The notes beneath the pieces were generated by a model. The model worked only from the letters and a program-made list of their open reading frames with translations. It was not told the DNA's origin and made no database searches. From Roseiarcus sp049514155 (lineage in GTDB: Bacteria; Pseudomonadota; Alphaproteobacteria; Rhizobiales; Beijerinckiaceae), in NCBI RefSeq assembly GCF_049514155.1, contig NZ_JBEKVH010000072.1:1-18498 (forward strand): 18,498 bases of DNA, given 5' to 3'. The translations under genes were made by a program, and so were the position numbers. Shown here one piece after another: positions 15,910-18,498 of this stretch. Each line of letters begins with the position of its first letter. Positions within the stretch are counted from its first letter, which is position 1.

Positions 15910-17487
15910 CTAAAGACTTAGCGGCCCCAACGCGTGCGCCGAGGGGCGAAACGCGTCCGATTTCGCCCGCCGCCGCTCGACCGACGACGGAATGCGTAGA
16001 CTGTCGCGATACTTGGCCACGGTTCGGCGCGCCACGACGATATCCGCCTGGCGCAGGCGGGCGACGATCACGTCGTCGCTGAGAACCTCGGCCGGGTCCT
16101 CGGCGTCGATCATCTGCTTGATCTTGAACCGCACCGATTCGGCCGAATGCGCCTGGTCGGCCCCGTTCGCCACCGAGGCGATCGGCGTGGTGAAGAAGTA
16201 CTTCATCTCGAACAGGCCGCGCGGCGTCTGGATGAACTTGTTCGACGTCGCGCGTGAGACGGTGGATTCGTGGACGCCGATCGCATCGGCGACGGTCTTG
16301 AGATTGAGCGGCCGCAAGCCGGCGACGCCGCCGACGAAGAAACCGTCCTGGCGACGGACGATCTCGCTGGCGACGTTGAGAATGGTGCGCGCGCGCTGCT
16401 CGAGGCTCTTGGTCAGCCAGTTCGCCGTCTGCAGGCTCGAGGACAGGAACTGCCGGTCCTCCTCGCGTCCGGCGTTGCGCTTGATCTTGGCGGCGTAGGT
16501 CTCGTTGACCAGCACGCGCGGCAGCGCCTCGCTGTTGAGCTCGACCCGCCAGGAATTGTCCGGCGCGGCGGTGACGAAGACGTCGGGGATCGCCGGCGGC
16601 TCCACCACAGCGCCGAAAGCGCGGCCGGGCTTGGGGTCGAGCCGGCGGATCTCGGCGATCATGTCGGCGATGTCGTCGTCGGCGACGCCGCAGGCGCGCC
16701 TGAGCGCGCCGAAGTCGCGCCGCGCCAGCGCCGGCAGGTTGGCGATCAGCGCCTGCATCGCCGGGTCGTAGCGGTCGCGTTCGATGAGCTGCAGCGCCAG
16801 GCATTCGCCGAGGCTGCGGGCGAAGACGCCGGTCGGCTCGAGGCCCTGCAGCTTAGCCAGCACCGCTTCGACGCGCGCGAGCGGCGCGCCGAGCTGTCCG
16901 GCGATCGCCTCCAGCGGCGCGGTGAGGTAGCCGGATTCGTCGAGCGCGTCGATCAGCGCCGCTGCGATCATGCGGTCGATCGGATCGCCGAGCGCGATCA
17001 GCGCCTGGCGGGTCAGGTGCTCGGAAAAGCTGGTCGGCGCGGCGATATAGGCCTCGAGATCGGGCGACTCCTCGTCGAAGCCGCGCCCGCCTGCGCCCGT
17101 CCACGAGGTCGCGGACAGGCCCAGGCCTTCGTCGACGCGCGCCGGCTCGGCCGGCGTCGGCGGCCGGTCGAGTTCGAAGGCGTTGTCGATTTCGGTGCCG
17201 AGGTTGCGCGCCAGCGCGTCGGGGTCGGATTCGAGCGTTTCGGTCGCCCAGTCGCCCGGCTCGGGCGTCGCCTCAGCCTCCGGCGCCGTTTCGCCGCCAG
17301 CCGCCGGCGGGTCGAAAATCGGCAGCTCGTCGGCGCGCTCCAGCAGCGGATTGCGCTCCAGTTCGGCTTCGATGAAGGCGGCGAGCTCGGCGTTGGGCAT
17401 CTGCAGCAGCTTGATCGCCTGCAGAAGCTGCGGCGTCAGCACCATCGCCTGGCCCTGCCGCATCGCCAGTCTGTTCGCCAACGCCAT
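15910..17487 (-). CDS. rpoN: RNA polymerase sigma-54 factor
   Basis: Alternative sigma factor recognising -24/-12 promoters and needing AAA+ activators; it directs nitrogen, C4-dicarboxylate and motility genes in this group. It has 525 residues from the ATG at 17487. Region I is Gln/Leu-rich (LTPQLLQAIKLLQMPNAEL, ending ERNPLLE). Region II is an acidic, Pro-rich linker (about 55-150). The core-binding domain follows (FSEHLTRQ through about 370), then the helix-turn-helix (about 394-415, TVADAIGVHESTVSRAT) and the RpoN box ARRTVAKYRD (486-495). A TTG two codons upstream is in frame, but MALANRL matches rhizobial starts better; the ribosome site is weak. hpf and ptsN lie downstream as usual. 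Upstream, the common lptB neighbour is replaced by divergent ahcY. Confidence 0.97.
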   Translation of the reverse strand: MALANRLAMRQGQAMVLTPQLLQAIKLLQMPNAELAAFIEAELERNPLLERADELPIFDPPAAGGETAPEAEATPEPGDWATETLESDPDALARNLGTEIDNAFELDRPPTPAEPARVDEGLGLSATSWTGAGGRGFDEESPDLEAYIAAPTSFSEHLTRQALIALGDPIDRMIAAALIDALDESGYLTAPLEAIAGQLGAPLARVEAVLAKLQGLEPTGVFARSLGECLALQLIERDRYDPAMQALIANLPALARRDFGALRRACGVADDDIADMIAEIRRLDPKPGRAFGAVVEPPAIPDVFVTAAPDNSWRVELNSEALPRVLVNETYAAKIKRNAGREEDRQFLSSSLQTANWLTKSLEQRARTILNVASEIVRRQDGFFVGGVAGLRPLNLKTVADAIGVHESTVSRATSNKFIQTPRGLFEMKYFFTTPIASVANGADQAHSAESVRFKIKQMIDAEDPAEVLSDDVIVARLRQADIVVARRTVAKYRDSLRIPSSVERRRAKSDAFRPSAHALGPLSL

Positions 17488-17548
17488 CCGCAACCACCGC
17501 TATTCGACTGCCGGCCGAGCCCCCCGCCGCGTCGCGGCGTGCTTTTTG

Positions 17549-17557
17549 CTTATACCA
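17549..17557 (-). promoter_or_regulatory. rpoN: Candidate extended -10 promoter of rpoN
   Basis: On the minus strand TGGTATAAG reads as an extended -10 (TGn followed by TATAAG, five of six consensus bases), about 62 bases upstream of the rpoN ATG. No good -35 is present, which extended -10 promoters can do without. It is flanked by an 8-bp inverted repeat CTTTTTGC / GCAAAAAG at 17542-17549 and 17569-17576, which could be a binding site overlapping the promoter. Confidence 0.4.
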
Positions 17558-17647
17558 TGCGATGGCGCGCAAAAAGGCAAGTCCCGCCGCGCTTTCCCCG
17601 ACACTGTTAACGTCGCAGCCCGCCGCGCGCCTTCGTCGGCGGTCCAT

Positions 17648-17671
17648 ATAAAGACTTGCTTATATCTTTAT
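17648..17671. promoter_or_regulatory. AT-rich inverted repeat ahead of ahcY, candidate operator
   Basis: ATAAAGA (17648-17654) and TCTTTAT (17665-17671) form a perfect 7-bp inverted repeat around 10 bases, in strikingly AT-rich DNA within a GC-rich background, about 75 bases before the ahcY ATG. Palindromes with ATAAAGAT halves occur, as I recall, upstream of methyl-cycle genes in rhizobia and have been tied to ArsR-family SahR/SamR-type regulators; that link is recalled, not proven here. A possible ahcY promoter, TTGCGG (17671-17676) with weak TAGGCA (17694-17699) at 17-base spacing, would be overlapped by the right half-site, fitting repression. Confidence 0.5.
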
Positions 17672-17743
17672 TGCGGTCCTGCGGCGGATTTGCTAGGCAA
17701 GCCGACCAAGACATCCCGGTCAGCAGCCAGCAGGGGCGCCCAT

Positions 17744-18498
17744 ATGAGCAAAGCCGCCGATTCCGCCGTCGCCGATCTCGGCCTCGCCGCGTTCGGGCGC
17801 AAGGAGATCGCGATCGCCGAGACCGAAATGCCGGGCCTGATGGCGACGCGGGCGGAATATGCCGCCGCCCAGCCGCTCAAGGGCGCGCGCATCGCCGGTT
17901 CGCTGCATATGACCATCCAGACTGCGGTGTTGATCGAGACGCTCAAGAGCCTCGGCGCCGATGTGCGCTGGGCCTCGTGCAACATCTATTCGACCCAGGA
18001 CCACGCCGCCGCGGCGATCGCGGCGGGCGGCACGCCGGTGTTCGCGATCAAGGGCGAGAGCCTGAAGGATTACTGGGATTACACCCACCGCATTTTCGAA
18101 TGGGCCGACGGCGGCTCACCCAACATGATCCTCGACGACGGCGGCGACGCGACGCTGCTCATTCACCTCGGCCTGCGCGCCGAGCAGGGCGACGCCGCCT
18201 TCCTCGACAAGCCGAGCAACGAGGAAGAGGAAGTGCTGTTCGCGGCGATCAAGCAGCGGCTTAAGACCAAGCCCGGCTGGTACGCCAAGAACGCCGCCTC
18301 GATCCGCGGCGTCACCGAAGAGACGACGACCGGCGTCCATCGCCTCTATGTGATGGCGAAAGAGGGCCGGCTGCTGTGGCCGGCGATCAACGTCAACGAC
18401 AGCGTCACCAAGTCGAAGTTCGACAACCTCTACGGCTGCCGCGAGTCGCTGGTCGACGGCATCCGCCGCGGCACCGACGTGATGATGGCGGGCAAGGT
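17744..18498 (+). CDS. ahcY: Adenosylhomocysteinase (partial, 3' end outside window)
   Basis: Reversibly hydrolyses S-adenosylhomocysteine to adenosine and homocysteine, relieving product inhibition of methyltransferases. 251 codons are visible, roughly the N-terminal half of an enzyme usually near 465-475 residues in alphaproteobacteria. Family blocks in order: AGSLHMTIQTAVLIETL, then CNIYSTQDHAAAAI, WDYTHRIFEW, NMILDDGGDAT, GVTEETTTGVHRLY and NVNDSVTKSKFDNLYGCR, the last holding conserved substrate- and NAD-contacting Lys, Asp and Asn residues. The Rossmann NAD-binding domain lies beyond the window. The ATG at 17744 has AGGGG upstream and gives a rhizobial-like N-terminus. It is divergent from rpoN with a 256-base shared control region. 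Confidence 0.97.
   Translation, partial: MSKAADSAVADLGLAAFGRKEIAIAETEMPGLMATRAEYAAAQPLKGARIAGSLHMTIQTAVLIETLKSLGADVRWASCNIYSTQDHAAAAIAAGGTPVFAIKGESLKDYWDYTHRIFEWADGGSPNMILDDGGDATLLIHLGLRAEQGDAAFLDKPSNEEEEVLFAAIKQRLKTKPGWYAKNAASIRGVTEETTTGVHRLYVMAKEGRLLWPAINVNDSVTKSKFDNLYGCRESLVDGIRRGTDVMMAGK

Noticed and set aside
17672..17743. S-adenosylhomocysteine or SAM-II riboswitch before ahcY
   Set aside because: I looked for the SAH-riboswitch core (CCGAGGAGCG...GGCUCGG) and the SAM-II pattern and found neither; the space after the likely promoter is only about 40 bases.

Overview
The window is a stretch of high-GC chromosome from an alphaproteobacterium, most likely of the order Hyphomicrobiales (Rhizobiales). 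This rests on the rpoN - long hpf - ptsN order, the HisE sub-type ending in a GIAEKLPK tail, the PAS-PAS chemoreceptor style, a CCA-encoded tRNA-Gly(GCC), and the heavy GC bias that opens long antisense reading frames everywhere. The species cannot be named from the sequence alone. There is no integrase, transposase, CRISPR array or phage gene; the content looks like core genome plus one efflux operon and one little-characterised ATPase-like gene.

Layout. (i) 1-1058, minus: 5' part of a soluble chemoreceptor with two PAS domains, cut by the window edge. (ii) 1059-1596: gene-free stretch with short palindromes. (iii) 1597-1671, minus: tRNA-Gly(GCC) with its own promoter at 1705-1733. (iv) 1849-11024, plus: complete tripartite RND efflux operon - periplasmic adaptor (mdtA type), two different inner-membrane RND pumps (mdtB and mdtC type) and an outer-membrane lipoprotein channel. 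The last three genes are joined by 4-base start/stop overlaps. (v) 11044-13092, minus, convergent with the efflux operon: a membrane-anchored KAP-family P-loop NTPase whose Walker A lysine is replaced by alanine. (vi) 13224-15675, minus: hisE, purQ, purS, ptsN and hpf, read in the order hpf-ptsN-purS-purQ-hisE. (vii) 15910-17487, minus: rpoN (sigma-54). (viii) 17744 to the end, plus: 5' part of ahcY, divergent from rpoN.

How the parts relate. MdtA, MdtB, MdtC and the outer-membrane channel should form one envelope-spanning drug or metabolite pump powered by the proton gradient. RpoN, HPF and PtsN are the usual alphaproteobacterial nitrogen-PTS/sigma-54/ribosome-hibernation set. PurS and PurQ are two of the three subunits of FGAM synthase (PurL lies elsewhere), and HisE catalyses the second step of histidine synthesis, a pathway tied to purine synthesis through AICAR. 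AhcY removes S-adenosylhomocysteine. The rpoN-ahcY intergenic region carries an AT-rich inverted repeat and a duplicated 9-mer that look regulatory.

The most unusual items are the KAP-like protein with a lysine-less P-loop, a 60-residue Ser/Ala-rich insertion in MdtC at the predicted docking subdomain, the rpoN-ahcY control region, and the ptsN-purS-purQ-hisE neighbourhood. No wholly new multi-gene system is evident.
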